Assembly: GCF_030348505.1 (NCBI RefSeq)
Contig: NZ_JAUCFJ010000002.1
Span: 2,918,001 to 2,982,000, forward strand
Direction: 5' to 3'
Source: Lysinibacillus sp. G4S2
GTDB taxonomy: Bacteria; Bacillota; Bacilli; Bacillales_A; Planococcaceae
DNA: 64,000 nt
Shown here: piece by piece, positions 42,351 to 50,782 of the stretch
Numbering within the stretch: the stretch's first letter is position 1
How the letters are laid out: every line of letters starts with the position of its first letter
Translations under genes and position numbers: made by a program
Notes under the pieces: model-generated
What the model was told of the DNA's origin: nothing
The model's database searches: none
Seen by the model: the letters and a program-made list of their open reading frames with translations, nothing else

Positions 42351-43046
42351 TCACTTTGTTAATTCAAAAAATAAATCCTCTAAATTTTGAGTTTGGTATT
42401 GCGCTATTAATCCATCAGGTGAACCATTTGCCATTATTTTTCCGTGATGCATAATCAAAATTCTGTCAGCTACATTCATAACCTCCAACATATCATGAGA
42501 AGAAAATAACACGGCAACTCCACTTTCTTTTAATCGCTTAATGATATGTTGAATTTCCTTTTGCCCCCGCGGATCTAATCCTGCAGAAGGCTCATCCAAA
42601 ATGACTAGCTTTGGATTATGCAAAGTAGTCACGATAATGGCTAAGCGTTTTTGCTGTCCTAATGACAGTTTGATGGCAGGCGTTTTTTTAACATGTAGTA
42701 AATCAAAGGCTGCGAGCTTGTCATCAATCATCTTATCCGTTAATGAAATCCCATAAAATGCAGCAAATAATTTCATATTATCTTCTACGGAATAACCTTC
42801 GAAAAATGGTGTTGATTGAAGTTGCGTACCTATCTCCTTTTTGTAATCAGAAGTCCAATATTCAATTGTTCCACTGTCTGGGGGAACAATTCCAAGGAGC
42901 ATACTGATAGTAGTCGTTTTCCCAGCACCATTCGAGCCAATTAAAGCTACTATCTCACCTTCTTTAATATCAACATTTATACAATCAACGACACATCTTG
43001 CCTTATAATTTTTCGTTAATTGATTAGCACTAAGTAGCCTTTTCAT
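42351..43046 (-). CDS. ABC transporter ATP-binding subunit
   Basis: 231 residues from ATG 43046 (GAGGAGAG ahead). Walker A GSNGAGKTT, Q-loop in IGTQLQSTPFFEGYSV, signature LSLGQQKR, Walker B LVILDEPSAGLDPRG and the H-loop SSHDM are all present, so the ATPase is complete. It energises the permease at 41629. The upstream region contains three 36-bp tandem repeats (43174-43281) and a PadR-type operator (43310). Confidence 0.85.
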   Translation of the reverse strand: MKRLLSANQLTKNYKARCVVDCINVDIKEGEIVALIGSNGAGKTTTISMLLGIVPPDSGTIEYWTSDYKKEIGTQLQSTPFFEGYSVEDNMKLFAAFYGISLTDKMIDDKLAAFDLLHVKKTPAIKLSLGQQKRLAIIVTTLHNPKLVILDEPSAGLDPRGQKEIQHIIKRLKESGVAVLFSSHDMLEVMNVADRILIMHHGKIMANGSPDGLIAQYQTQNLEDLFFELTK

Positions 43047-43173
43047 ATTTTCTCTCCTCGTATCAATTTTGCCTCGGCATAATTGCGTTCGGAATCGGCT
43101 TTGTACTTGCAAAAAACACCTTTCCGATCCCGTAACCCGCCAGAGGCTTTAATTTCTTTCAGCAAATGTTTTT

Positions 43174-43281
43174 GTAGCGAAAGCGAAGCGTCAGCTACAG
43201 ATGTTTTTTGTAGCGAAAGTGAAGCGTCAGCTACAGATGTTTTTTGTAGCGAAAGTGAAGCGTCAGCTACAGATGTCCAAA
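43174..43281. repeat. Three 36-bp tandem repeats in the leader of the ABC operon
   Basis: Units starting with GTAGCGAAAGTGAAGCGTCA at 43174, 43210 and 43246. Each ends in GCTACAGATG so that TGTAGC and GCTACA can pair within a unit. They lie between the operator at 43310 and the ATPase gene, so in the minus-strand transcript they are part of a ~250-base 5' leader. The unit resembles the core of elements A and B. Confidence 0.7.
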
Positions 43282-43309
43282 TACCCGTCCGAAATGATTC
43301 AACATTGGA

Positions 43310-43325
43310 TATTCAACGTTGACTA
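43310..43325. promoter_or_regulatory. PadR-type operator in front of the ABC operon
   Basis: TATTCAACGTTGACTA is identical at 14 or 15 of 16 positions to the perfect palindrome in front of the padR gene (43912), and TATAGT (a -10 on the minus strand) overlaps its edge. Confidence 0.65.
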
Positions 43326-43346
43326 TATAGCTATTTTTTAACTCCC

Positions 43347-43895
43347 TCATTCGAGAGAGTCATTTTTTTTCATAATTTCAATAGCTTGATTGACAAACCT
43401 TGATTGTACTTTTACAATTTCTAGCATATTATCAAATGCTAGTTGTGTTAACGCTGGTATTTCACCTTGCATAGCAATCAGCTTTGCCTCATAACCAGCA
43501 TTTATAGCCTTTTCTTCTTGTTCTAAAATCTTTTTTTGCTTTTCTAATGCTTCAATAGCTCTATCATTTGGTAATTTAAATGCAAATGATACGCCTGAAT
43601 ACAAAGTTGTAGGATAAACTACAGAAGATTTTTCAAGGGCCTCGATAACCAATTCTTGTTCATGTGCCCTACCCTTTTCAGTAATTTGGTAAATTGCTTT
43701 TTGCCTATGACCCGTAGATTCAATACTAGCCACCTCTATATAGCCATCTTTTTCAAGCTTCTTTAGGGCATTGTAGATAGAGCCTATTAGCACACCACCC
43801 CATCGTTCAGCATCACTCAATTCAAGCATTACTTTAATATCATAGCCAGTCATTGGTTTAAACCCCAACATAGCAAGAACTAATAACCTTGTCAT
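43347..43895 (-). CDS. PadR-family transcriptional regulator
   Basis: 182 residues from ATG 43895 (AGGTG six bases ahead). The N-terminal winged helix reads VLAMLGFKPMTGYDIKVMLE, GSIYNALKKLEKDGYIEVAS and ITEKGRAHEQEL; the C-terminal half is a helical dimerisation domain. The regulator precedes the ABC exporter on the same strand. Its own promoter (TTGACA/TATAGT) is followed by the palindrome TATTCAACGTTGAATA, and a copy of that site lies before the exporter, so it most likely represses both until a drug-like ligand binds. Confidence 0.82.
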   Translation of the reverse strand: MTRLLVLAMLGFKPMTGYDIKVMLELSDAERWGGVLIGSIYNALKKLEKDGYIEVASIESTGHRQKAIYQITEKGRAHEQELVIEALEKSSVVYPTTLYSGVSFAFKLPNDRAIEALEKQKKILEQEEKAINAGYEAKLIAMQGEIPALTQLAFDNMLEIVKVQSRFVNQAIEIMKKNDSLE

Positions 43896-43911
43896 AATAA
43901 TCACCTTTTTA

Positions 43912-43961
43912 TATTCAACGTTGAATAAATTGACTATAACGATTCTTCATTTTTTTGTCAA
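43912..43961 (-). promoter_or_regulatory. padR promoter and palindromic operator
   Basis: Minus strand: -35 TTGACA (43956-43961), 17-base spacer, -10 TATAGT (43933-43938), and the perfect 16-bp palindrome TATTCAACGTTGAATA at 43912-43927, overlapping the transcription start. Confidence 0.75.
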
Positions 43962-44073
43962 TAGGCTTTTACAGACTAAATTAAAATTTTGTAAAAAACA
44001 AAATACATCATAATAAAGTTTTTTATGATAGAATAAAAGATATTGCACCATCAAAGGGCATGTTTCAATTCTC

Positions 44074-44104
44074 GCTGTAGCAAATTTATTTGCTACAGCT
44101 TTTT
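44074..44104 (+). terminator. Orphan plus-strand terminator hairpin
   Basis: GCTGTAGCAAAT pairs with ATTTGCTACAGC, followed by TTTTT. There is no plus-strand gene upstream; a small RNA starting near 44030 is one possibility. Confidence 0.5.
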
Positions 44105-44150
44105 ATATTTACGAAGGAAAATAGCCAAACACATTAATGAATTTTATTTC

Positions 44151-44575
44151 CAGGCGTGTTGATTAGGAAAAAATAGGTTTATTATTGATCGATGCAAGGG
44201 TTTTTCTTGTTGCTATTTTGTGTCGAGCCCTAAAACAGAATCGCTAAAGCTACTTTCGTTCGTTTTATAGGGATACTTTGAAGATTTATCGAAACAAAAT
44301 CGCTCTTTATCGAAACTATTTGGGCTTTTATCGAAACCAAATCTCATTTTATTGAAACTATTTGGGCTTTTATCGAAACCAAGCTCTTTCTATCAAAGAA
44401 ATCAACCACATGTTATGATGAAGAGTTTGTAGCGTAGGGCTACTCGACGCTCGCTCGCAGGAAGCCTTGCTCTGTGTGAAAGCGAAGCGACAGCAATAAA
44501 GCGAGTAGCCCGTAGCGGAGATCAGCCCCTTCTAATTTAATTAGGATGGATAAAAATGGTTAATCAACACACCTG
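44151..44575 (+). mobile_element. Non-coding mobile element, family A copy 5, long version
   Basis: The left end CAGGCGTGTTGATTAGG and the right end AATCAACACACCTG are the family A terminal repeats. TTTTATTTC stands on both sides (44142-44150 and 44576-44584). The 425-bp interior contains a 21-bp phased array, a segment like a family B end (AAATCAACCACATGTTATGA) and the GC-rich core hairpin. The insertion sits a few bases after the stop codon of the metallo-beta-lactamase-fold gene. Confidence 0.78.
44287..44396. repeat. 21-bp phased TATCGAAA array inside the family A element
   Basis: TATCGAAA or its variants start at 44287, 44308, 44329, 44350 and 44371, exactly 21 apart, with a decayed unit at 44391. 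It is the same unit as at 21762, read on the other strand. Confidence 0.75.
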
Positions 44576-44588
44576 TTTTATTTCAATA

Positions 44589-45434
44589 CTAATTCAGGAA
44601 TTTACTATGATTAGGTAAAGCAATCTGCTCAAATTCAGTTGTTAGCTTATACAAATTTTTTGTAAGTTCTTCTCCCTTCATTGGTAATCCGTGTCCAGTA
44701 ACAGCGACTGAAGGTTTTAGTGCTTCTAATTTTTTTACGGAATCCCAAGCAGCCTGCCAATCCGTCGTAAAATATCGTGGCGGCCCACTAATTTCCTTTT
44801 TTTGTAACAACACTTTATAGAGCGATTCTTGTTTAACCGTAACAAATGCATCTCCGACAATTAACGCTCGATCTTCATCACGAAATAAAGATATATGCCC
44901 TGGCGTATGACCCGGAGTATGAATCCAACGAAAACCTTGCATAAAAGGAATACTACCATCGGCCGGGAGCACCTCAACATTGTTCCCTAAGTTAATAGCT
45001 TCATTCGGGAAAATTGATGACACTTTTGCTAATAAGCCACCATTTACAATTGGATCAGGTTCAGGATAATTTTTTTTACCCGTTAAATAAGGTAATTCTA
45101 AAGGATGGGCATAAACCGGCATACCCCAGTGTTCAATTAAATCAATTATCGCCCCAACATGATCAAAGTGACCATGAGTCAAAATTAATGCTTGAGGACG
45201 ACTAGTTGATCCAAACCTCTTCTCTGCTATTGAAATAATGTTATGCGCACTTTTTGGCATACCAGCATCCACTAAAACAAATTCACTTTTATGAGGATTA
45301 CCGTAAAGCACAATATTAACAATTTGAATCGTATGCTGGTATAAATCAGGTAATACTTCAATACCATCTCCGCTCCAAATTGAAGTTGCTGGAATATATT
45401 TAAAGTCGCTACCATAGTTCATATCTTCATGCAC
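44589..45434 (-). CDS. Metallo-beta-lactamase-fold hydrolase
   Basis: About 281 residues. The metal motif is LTHGHFDHVGAI, with further ligands in IHTPGHTPGHISL, VGDAFV and TGHGLPM, so two metals are expected. Such proteins are mostly lactonases, glyoxalase II-like or sulfur-metabolism hydrolases. The start is uncertain: the GTG at 45434 has GAAGGG seven bases ahead, while an ATG four codons later and a longer frame to 45503 are also open. A family A element touches its 3' end. Confidence 0.7.
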   Translation of the reverse strand: MHEDMNYGSDFKYIPATSIWSGDGIEVLPDLYQHTIQIVNIVLYGNPHKSEFVLVDAGMPKSAHNIISIAEKRFGSTSRPQALILTHGHFDHVGAIIDLIEHWGMPVYAHPLELPYLTGKKNYPEPDPIVNGGLLAKVSSIFPNEAINLGNNVEVLPADGSIPFMQGFRWIHTPGHTPGHISLFRDEDRALIVGDAFVTVKQESLYKVLLQKKEISGPPRYFTTDWQAAWDSVKKLEALKPSVAVTGHGLPMKGEELTKNLYKLTTEFEQIALPNHSKFLN

Positions 45435-45770
45435 GGAAAACCCTTCTTCCTCATTAAATTGTAGACAATCATATTTTTCCTTTATACAGTAAAAATAATG
45501 CAAGAAAAAAATGGATTATAATTCAAAATAACTAGCGACTTTGTTAGCTAACTTCCGCTTCATGTCCCCTTTCAATCGCCCTTGCAAAAGCCTCTTCCCC
45601 AATCGACACATGTCATCTTTACCATAGGCAATAAGTAATAAAATAGTCATATTGTATATTGTTACCTACAAATGTATAATTTTACTATCCTTCACTAAAA
45701 GTGAGTGATTATGATTTAAACTGCGCCAAATAAAAAATATGGAGAGGAACGTGAAAGCTTGGAGACCCTT
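45435..45770. other. Intergenic stretch with a possible gene relic
   Basis: Around 45540-45620 the minus strand reads SIGEEAFARAIERGHEAEVS before a stop, which looks like the end of a lost gene, but no upstream part is found. The remaining sequence is AT-rich and contains nothing else I can support. Confidence 0.25.
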
Positions 45771-46526
45771 ATGTATATTCTAGGAATTATTGTAGCGATT
45801 GTATTTTTAATTATTGTAGGTTTAATTACAGCAAGCAAACGAATTACGAAACAAAATAAAAAAATGCGAGTAGAGATGGAGATGGCTAACCCATTATCGA
45901 AGGAGAAACAGCATTTGCTTGCCTACGGTGCCAATCTCGCTCTTTACCGCTCTGAGTCTCCACGGATACTGCAGATGAACGTAGATCATGAAACTTTGAA
46001 AGAAGGCCTTTCTTCATACTGGGACATTAGTAATTCAGAGGAGGCTGTGCAAACTCTGGAATGGCTGCTATCGGAAGGGCACCGTACGAATTTTGATGAG
46101 CTTCTTCTGGCGCTGAAAACTGGACAATCTTTTACAGAGGAGGAAGTGGGTAAATCGCAGGAATGCTATAAATCCGCTCAAGAAGCGATGATAAAGAAGC
46201 TTTCCTTTATGAAATCCGATTTTGACCAGGTGAACACTATTGCTGCTTGGGATTTTGAACGAGCTGTAAATATTGCAAGATGGAGCTACATACTTGGTTA
46301 TTTAACCGAAGAACAGGCATGGAGCTATATTGATAGAGCAGCTGATGCGGCTAGTCCTTTCTTCCAATCCTGGAAGGACTATTTTATTTCATTTGCATTT
46401 GGCCGTGCCATTGCTTACGAGGGTGACATTTACGATATCATTTGGAACGGGAAAGAATTGCTGGAAGAAAAGGATTCAATTTGGAATGAATTTAGCATTA
46501 AGCTACCCGTAGCAGGAAGCCGATAA
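45771..46526 (+). CDS. DUF1266-like protein with N-terminal membrane anchor
   Basis: 251 residues from ATG 45771, with GGAG six bases ahead; a TTG four codons earlier (45759) is an alternative. One transmembrane helix (about 2-22) is followed by a helical domain with the DUF1266 pattern AAWDFERAVNIARWSYILGY LTEEQAWSY...SWKDYFISFAFGRAI. Function unknown. It ends at a strong bidirectional terminator. Confidence 0.68.
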   Translation: MYILGIIVAIVFLIIVGLITASKRITKQNKKMRVEMEMANPLSKEKQHLLAYGANLALYRSESPRILQMNVDHETLKEGLSSYWDISNSEEAVQTLEWLLSEGHRTNFDELLLALKTGQSFTEEEVGKSQECYKSAQEAMIKKLSFMKSDFDQVNTIAAWDFERAVNIARWSYILGYLTEEQAWSYIDRAADAASPFFQSWKDYFISFAFGRAIAYEGDIYDIIWNGKELLEEKDSIWNEFSIKLPVAGSR

Positions 46527-46588
46527 TTTAGCATTGGACAAGTTTTATACAGTAAGAAAAAATGGAATATGATAAAAACTATTAGAAA

Positions 46589-46635
46589 AAACCTGCTAGA
46601 TTTTAGCGACTTCCTTAGCTAAAATCTAGCAGGTT
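46589..46635. terminator. Perfect 19-bp terminator hairpin
   Basis: AAACCTGCTAGATTTTAGC (46589-46607) pairs perfectly with 46617-46635, with T-rich flanks on both strands. It separates the convergent DUF1266 and methyltransferase genes. Confidence 0.75.
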
Positions 46636-46637
46636 TA

Positions 46638-47396
46638 TTATTTACGAACGGCTTCAAATGTTATCAAAGAATGCTCTTTTGAAGGCTTCTTGTTATAAAT
46701 GTATTCAGCGGAGCAAGTAATATCAGAAAAACCTATGCTCGATAATATGTGCTGGAATTCTTCTATCCCGTACCATCTTATCGGAAATCTTTGTAATTCT
46801 GTATCTATTAATTTCCCATTTCTCCATTTTTCATATTTTAAAATGGTTAGCGTATATTGATCGACCCAGTTCATTTCAACGGATTTTCGTTCTAAAGCAA
46901 TTCCTTCCTCTTTGGAAATCTCATAGTAGGATGAAGTAATCTCCCCTGTTCGCCAGTCTGTAGGTAAAAGCAAGTCTACAATTAGGCGACCTCCAGGTAT
47001 TAAATGATTATACATACATGTTAATGTATCCATCGCATCTTTAGTATTCTCTATTAAACAAAACGAACCTGTCGGCATAACAATCGCTTCATATTTTGAG
47101 TCTAATGAAAAATTGCTCAAGTTACCTTCATATAAATTCGGCTTGAATCCTCTTTCTTTACAGTAGTTCCGGCATAAATCTAACATTTCAGGCGAGTAGT
47201 CGATTCCCTCAACATTATATCCGTTTTCAAGTAAAGGAATTAAGAAACGTCCAGAGCCAACTCCTGCTTCAAGTACTCTTCCCTTAGCTCCTTTTAATCG
47301 TTCAAGATAATATTCAATATCCCCGCCAATAGAATATCCTACTGGTTTTGTTAAATCATAAAGTTCTGTACATAAAGGACCGTAATAACTATACAT
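46638..47396 (-). CDS. Class I SAM-dependent methyltransferase
   Basis: 252 residues from ATG 47396 (MYSYYGPLCTELYDLTKPVG), GGAGG nine bases ahead. Motif I is RVLEAGVGSGRFLIPLLENG, followed by VEGIDYSPEMLDLCR (acidic residue binding the ribose) and GGRLIVDLLLPTDWRTG. Typical of Methyltransf_25-type enzymes acting on small molecules; the substrate is unknown. Single gene; its upstream region is a family B element. Confidence 0.75.
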   Translation of the reverse strand: MYSYYGPLCTELYDLTKPVGYSIGGDIEYYLERLKGAKGRVLEAGVGSGRFLIPLLENGYNVEGIDYSPEMLDLCRNYCKERGFKPNLYEGNLSNFSLDSKYEAIVMPTGSFCLIENTKDAMDTLTCMYNHLIPGGRLIVDLLLPTDWRTGEITSSYYEISKEEGIALERKSVEMNWVDQYTLTILKYEKWRNGKLIDTELQRFPIRWYGIEEFQHILSSIGFSDITCSAEYIYNKKPSKEHSLITFEAVRK

Positions 47397-47516
47397 TTCA
47401 ATTTTCCTCCGATTTCGCGCAGAAGAATCTTTTAATTTCTCACTTAATTCTCCCACACCTTAAATTTGTTTGATGGAAAAATAGAGTTGACTATCATTAT
47501 TAATCACTTACTTTCA

Positions 47517-47900
47517 GGTTCATCACCATAGCGTGTGGTTGATTTCCGTTCCGACTAGGCGCTTTGTTGCTGTCGCTTCGCTTTCGCACAGAGCAAAGCT
47601 TCCAGGGGGCGTCCGATGAGCCGCTTCACTCGCTCTGCTCGCTCCAGGGTCTCATCTGTGACGCTAATCCCCTAGGAGTCGCCCAGCCTCCACTCCAATC
47701 AACCAATATACAGTAAATATATTTAAAAAAATGTCATCCACTACTTTTGGTAAAATATAGTAATATTATACATTTCTAAACAACATAACTCAACATATTT
47801 ATTACTCCACTAAAGCGAGGAGGTGATTTCCATTCTGACTGGACGCTGTACTAGGGGCGTCCAATGAGTCACTAATCCCAAAAGAGTAACATAGTCTTTA
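47517..47900. repeat. Family B element with a second, decayed piece behind it
   Basis: It starts with GGTTCATCACCATAGCGTGT (left end), continues with the GTTGCTGTCGCTTCGCTTTC core and reaches the right arm ATGTCATCCACTACTTTTGG near 47750, where the last bases are mutated. A second degraded stretch (about 47820-47900) repeats GGTGATTTCCATTCTGAC and GGGGCGTCCAATGAGTCAC. No intact target duplication is visible. Confidence 0.6.
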
Positions 47901-48097
47901 CTTAAATAAACTTATACACATTACCAAATTTCCGGAAATCAACCTTCTTATAATCATGGATTGATTTTTTTAAGAGCCCCTTCCTAAAAAAAGATTTGTT
48001 TTCAATCATTTCTACAATATAATGTACGAATTAGCACAAATTATCAAAAAAAACTTATATTTTAGCTATAACATTAAAAAGAGAAAGGGGCTATGGT

Positions 48098-48961
48098 ATG
48101 GATTATTTTGAAAGAATTCAAAACTCTATTGAATATATTGAAGAGCATTTTCAGAATGAACTATCAATTGCAGAAGTATCATCAAAATCCTATTTTTCAG
48201 CTTTTCATTTCCAAAGACTTTTTCAAGCAATTACTGGATTTTCGGTTCAACAATATATTAGAAATAGAAGGCTTTCCGAAGCTGCACAATTATTAGTAAC
48301 AACCACAAAAAACATATTAGAAATCGCGATGACGTATCAATACGGTTCCCATGAAGCATTTACACGAGCCTTTATTAATCACTTTGGGATAACTCCCGCG
48401 CAATACCGAAAAGTAAAAAAGCCAATTCCCCTTCAAACCAAAATAAATTTTTTGGATTATAAAATGAAAGGGAAATTGATGATGAACAAGCCTGAAATCG
48501 TTCACCTCCAGAAAAAGCTTATTACTGGATATGTATACAAAACTACTTTATTGGACGAAAAGTATTTTGTAGATATTCCTGAATTTTATTTTGATTTTGG
48601 TAAAAATCAGTATTATGAGCGGATCTCCAATAAAGTTACACCCAATATGGCTTATGGGATCACCACTAATTTTCAAGAGGATGGACATTTTTCCTTTATC
48701 GTAGGCGAAGAAGTACAGATAAATAATATTTCTTTAGGTGGCAGCTTCGTCAATACAGAGATCCCCGAAGGAAAATATGCGGAGTTTAAAATTGATGGGA
48801 CTTCTGAATCCGTTCAAAATACAAGACGTTATATTTACGGAGTTTGGCTGCCAAATTCGAATTACAAAAGAAATAGCGGCCCTGATTTTGAGATTACTGA
48901 TGTAGTAAATTCTAAATTTCCAAACGATATGAAAATGAAAATTTACATTCCGATAAAGTGA
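48098..48961 (+). CDS. AraC-family regulator with GyrI-like ligand domain
   Basis: 287 residues. The N-terminal AraC double HTH covers residues 1-105 (SIEYIEEHFQNELSIAEVSS...SAFHFQRLFQAITG, ILEIAMTYQYGSHEAFTRAF and GITPAQYRK). The C-terminal half (about 125-287) is a GyrI-like small-molecule binding domain (LITGYVYKTTLLDEKYFVDI, GGSFVNTEIPEGKYAEFKID), the layout of Rob/SoxS-type multidrug sensors. No transporter is adjacent. AAAGGGG precedes the ATG. Confidence 0.8.
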   Translation: MDYFERIQNSIEYIEEHFQNELSIAEVSSKSYFSAFHFQRLFQAITGFSVQQYIRNRRLSEAAQLLVTTTKNILEIAMTYQYGSHEAFTRAFINHFGITPAQYRKVKKPIPLQTKINFLDYKMKGKLMMNKPEIVHLQKKLITGYVYKTTLLDEKYFVDIPEFYFDFGKNQYYERISNKVTPNMAYGITTNFQEDGHFSFIVGEEVQINNISLGGSFVNTEIPEGKYAEFKIDGTSESVQNTRRYIYGVWLPNSNYKRNSGPDFEITDVVNSKFPNDMKMKIYIPIK

Positions 48962-49034
48962 AACTTCATTCAGAGGGAGATTTTTTTATCCCTCAAAGAA
49001 TAATAAAGCCTTCACGTCCTGTGAAAAAGCTTGT

Positions 49035-49117
49035 GTGAACAACATCCTGGTGCAGTCGCTTCGCTTTCGCACAGAAAACATCTTGTTGCTGTCGCTTCGC
49101 TTTCGCATTTTGTTGCC
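49035..49117. repeat. Stand-alone copies of the shared element core
   Basis: Two consecutive imperfect units, GTCGCTTCGCTTTCGCACAG and GCTGTCGCTTCGCTTTCGCA, match the core of elements A and B but have no terminal repeats. They lie about 60 bases ahead of the GNAT gene. Confidence 0.55.
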
Positions 49118-49177
49118 CCTAACCAATGGGACGTTTGCTGGCAGTTATATACTTATAAAAAATGAGGAGAGAATACA

Positions 49178-49750
49178 ATGAATCTAGAAAAAGTGTTTGC
49201 AGAGTTCCCATTATTAAGCTCAGAAAATCTAGTGCTGAAAAAAATTGAGGATGCACATTTACAGGAAGTATTTTCAATCTATGATAATGACAAAGTATTT
49301 GAATATTGTGGGATTATCCCTAAACACAATATCCAAACTGTGGGTAAAATGATTGGGCATTTTGATAGGGATTATCAGAAGAAAAGCCGAGTTAAATGGG
49401 GCATTTTCCTAAAGTCTCAAAGTGATACATTGGTTGGCATTATAGAAGCAATGGATTTTAATCAAAAAGTGAATATGGTGACGATTGGTTACTTTTTAGC
49501 AGAGGATTATTGGGGTAAAGGTATTGCAACTGAAGCCGTTAAAATTCTCGTAAAATTTTTATTTGAGGAAGTTAATGTCAATCGCATACAAGCGGATGTT
49601 ATGCCATTAAATGAAACATCCAAAAAGGTTCTCCTTAAAAACGGATTTTTAAAAGAAGGACTTTTAAGACAAGCTACGTTATGGTCTGGTAAAGGAGTAG
49701 TGGATTTAGAAATATACGGATTGCTAAAAGAAGAGTACAAAGTGAAATAA
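49178..49750 (+). CDS. GNAT acetyltransferase (RimJ/RimL type)
   Basis: 190 residues. N-terminal LSSENLVLKKIEDAHLQEVF, FLAEDYWGKGIATEAVKILV with the acetyl-CoA-binding WGKGIA loop, and NRIQADVMPLNETSKKVLLK NGF are typical of the RimJ/RimL group, which acetylates N-terminal amines of proteins or small molecules. GAGGAGAG precedes the ATG. Confidence 0.8.
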   Translation: MNLEKVFAEFPLLSSENLVLKKIEDAHLQEVFSIYDNDKVFEYCGIIPKHNIQTVGKMIGHFDRDYQKKSRVKWGIFLKSQSDTLVGIIEAMDFNQKVNMVTIGYFLAEDYWGKGIATEAVKILVKFLFEEVNVNRIQADVMPLNETSKKVLLKNGFLKEGLLRQATLWSGKGVVDLEIYGLLKEEYKVK

Positions 49751-49776
49751 ATAATTTTCCTTAAAGATTGTGTGTT

Positions 49777-49917
49777 CTATTCTTTAATTTTTTGAAACGC
49801 TCTTTCGATATGATTGTATGCTTTTATGATTTCCCCCTCTCTTTGCAATAATAAAGGGCCTTTGTTGATAAGGTCATAAAATGATACGTATAAAATTAGG
49901 TTTTTGTAAATAGACAT
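49777..49917 (-). CDS. Possible small protein or gene end, unrecognised
   Basis: 46 residues: MSIYKNLILYVSFYDLINKG PLLLQREGEIIKAYNHIERA FQKIKE, with AAGGTG about ten bases ahead of the ATG. A second, decayed stretch near 52530-52600 has a comparable C-terminus (FRENIKSFNDIQSAFKKQGN), so both may be ends of one unknown gene family. Confidence 0.3.
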   Translation of the reverse strand: MSIYKNLILYVSFYDLINKGPLLLQREGEIIKAYNHIERAFQKIKE

Positions 49918-50007
49918 ATTACCCATTCACCTTGGTTTTTCAACATAGACTAATCATTTGGATTGCCCGAGCTGCAGTGCATACTCCTGGAAATAGGAGA
50001 AACGGCT

Positions 50008-50070
50008 ATGCTAGTAATCATTGACTCTGAAAAAATCGAAGCCATTCGTAATAATACCCCTTCAGGCTAA
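50008..50070 (+). CDS. 20-residue open frame with good ribosome binding site and terminator
   Basis: ATAGGAGA stands seven or eight bases before an ATG that encodes MLVIIDSEKIEAIRNNTPSG, then TAA. An intrinsic terminator follows at 50097. It could be a leader or signalling peptide, or what remains of a larger gene. Confidence 0.25.
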   Translation: MLVIIDSEKIEAIRNNTPSG

Positions 50071-50096
50071 TAATAAGCAAACAAAGTTAACACTCT

Positions 50097-50127
50097 AGGC
50101 TCTTCCAATCTGGAAGTAGCCTTTTTG
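50097..50127 (+). terminator. Terminator after the 20-residue frame
   Basis: AGGCTCTTCCA pairs with TGGAAGTAGCCT, followed by TTTTT. Confidence 0.6.
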
Positions 50128-50328
50128 GAATGAAGTGACTTAGCTTCTATTGCACATTTAAAAAGACTACATTTCTATAGCCATATTTATAACTGTAATT
50201 TACCAAGTTTCTCCTGATAACAAATTGACCATTTCGTCAAAAGTGCATACACACCTAATTTTTGCTAACATCATTTATGAGATAATAAAATTAATACATA
50301 ATATCAACACGCCGAAAGAGTGATTCTA

Positions 50329-50754
50329 TTGAACAATGAGTATAAACTTATCAACTCGCAATACCGTAACATGCGAATAGCTTATTTCATAGTTATTGTT
50401 ATCACCATTTCACTCGGCTTAGCTTCTAGAAAATGGAGTACCCTACTCCCGTCATTTGTAGCGCAAAACGCAGGGGACATACTATGGGCGATGATGGTCT
50501 ATTTCGGATTTCGATTGTTGCTAGTGCGTCAGAGCACCGTCACAGCCATTTTGCTCAGTTTTTTGTTTAGCTTCGGCATTGAATTTAGTCAATTGTACCA
50601 GGAAGACTGGATTAATCAGATTCGTGGTACATCACTCGGGGCTTTGATCTTGGGCAAAGGGTTTCTTGTAGAGGATTTGGTTCGATATACAGTAGGGATC
50701 ATGATTGCTACTGTATTAGATAAGCTGGCACTTAAGTTCACTCTTCGAAGTTAA
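50329..50754 (+). CDS. DUF2809 family membrane protein
   Basis: 141 residues from TTG 50329, AAAGAGTG six bases ahead; a GTG three codons earlier (50320) is the alternative. Four transmembrane helices and the family segments GDILWAMMVYFGFRLLL and FGIEFSQLYQEDWINQIRGT SLG, which include conserved charged residues inside the membrane. Function unknown. A family B element was inserted ~30 bases past its stop. Confidence 0.75.
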   Translation: MNNEYKLINSQYRNMRIAYFIVIVITISLGLASRKWSTLLPSFVAQNAGDILWAMMVYFGFRLLLVRQSTVTAILLSFLFSFGIEFSQLYQEDWINQIRGTSLGALILGKGFLVEDLVRYTVGIMIATVLDKLALKFTLRS

Positions 50755-50782
50755 ATCAACAATTTAATTTTAGAATAAAAAA

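Noticed and set aside
42351-43112. Longer N-terminus of the ABC ATPase (from 43112)
   Set aside because: The extension MQVQSRFRTQLCRGKIDTRRE is encoded in the leader; GAGGAGAG before ATG 43046 fixes the start.
43083-43322. 79-codon plus-strand frame with SESEASATDVFC repeats
   Set aside because: It is the 36-bp tandem array read in frame, inside the leader of the minus-strand ABC operon, with no ribosome binding site.
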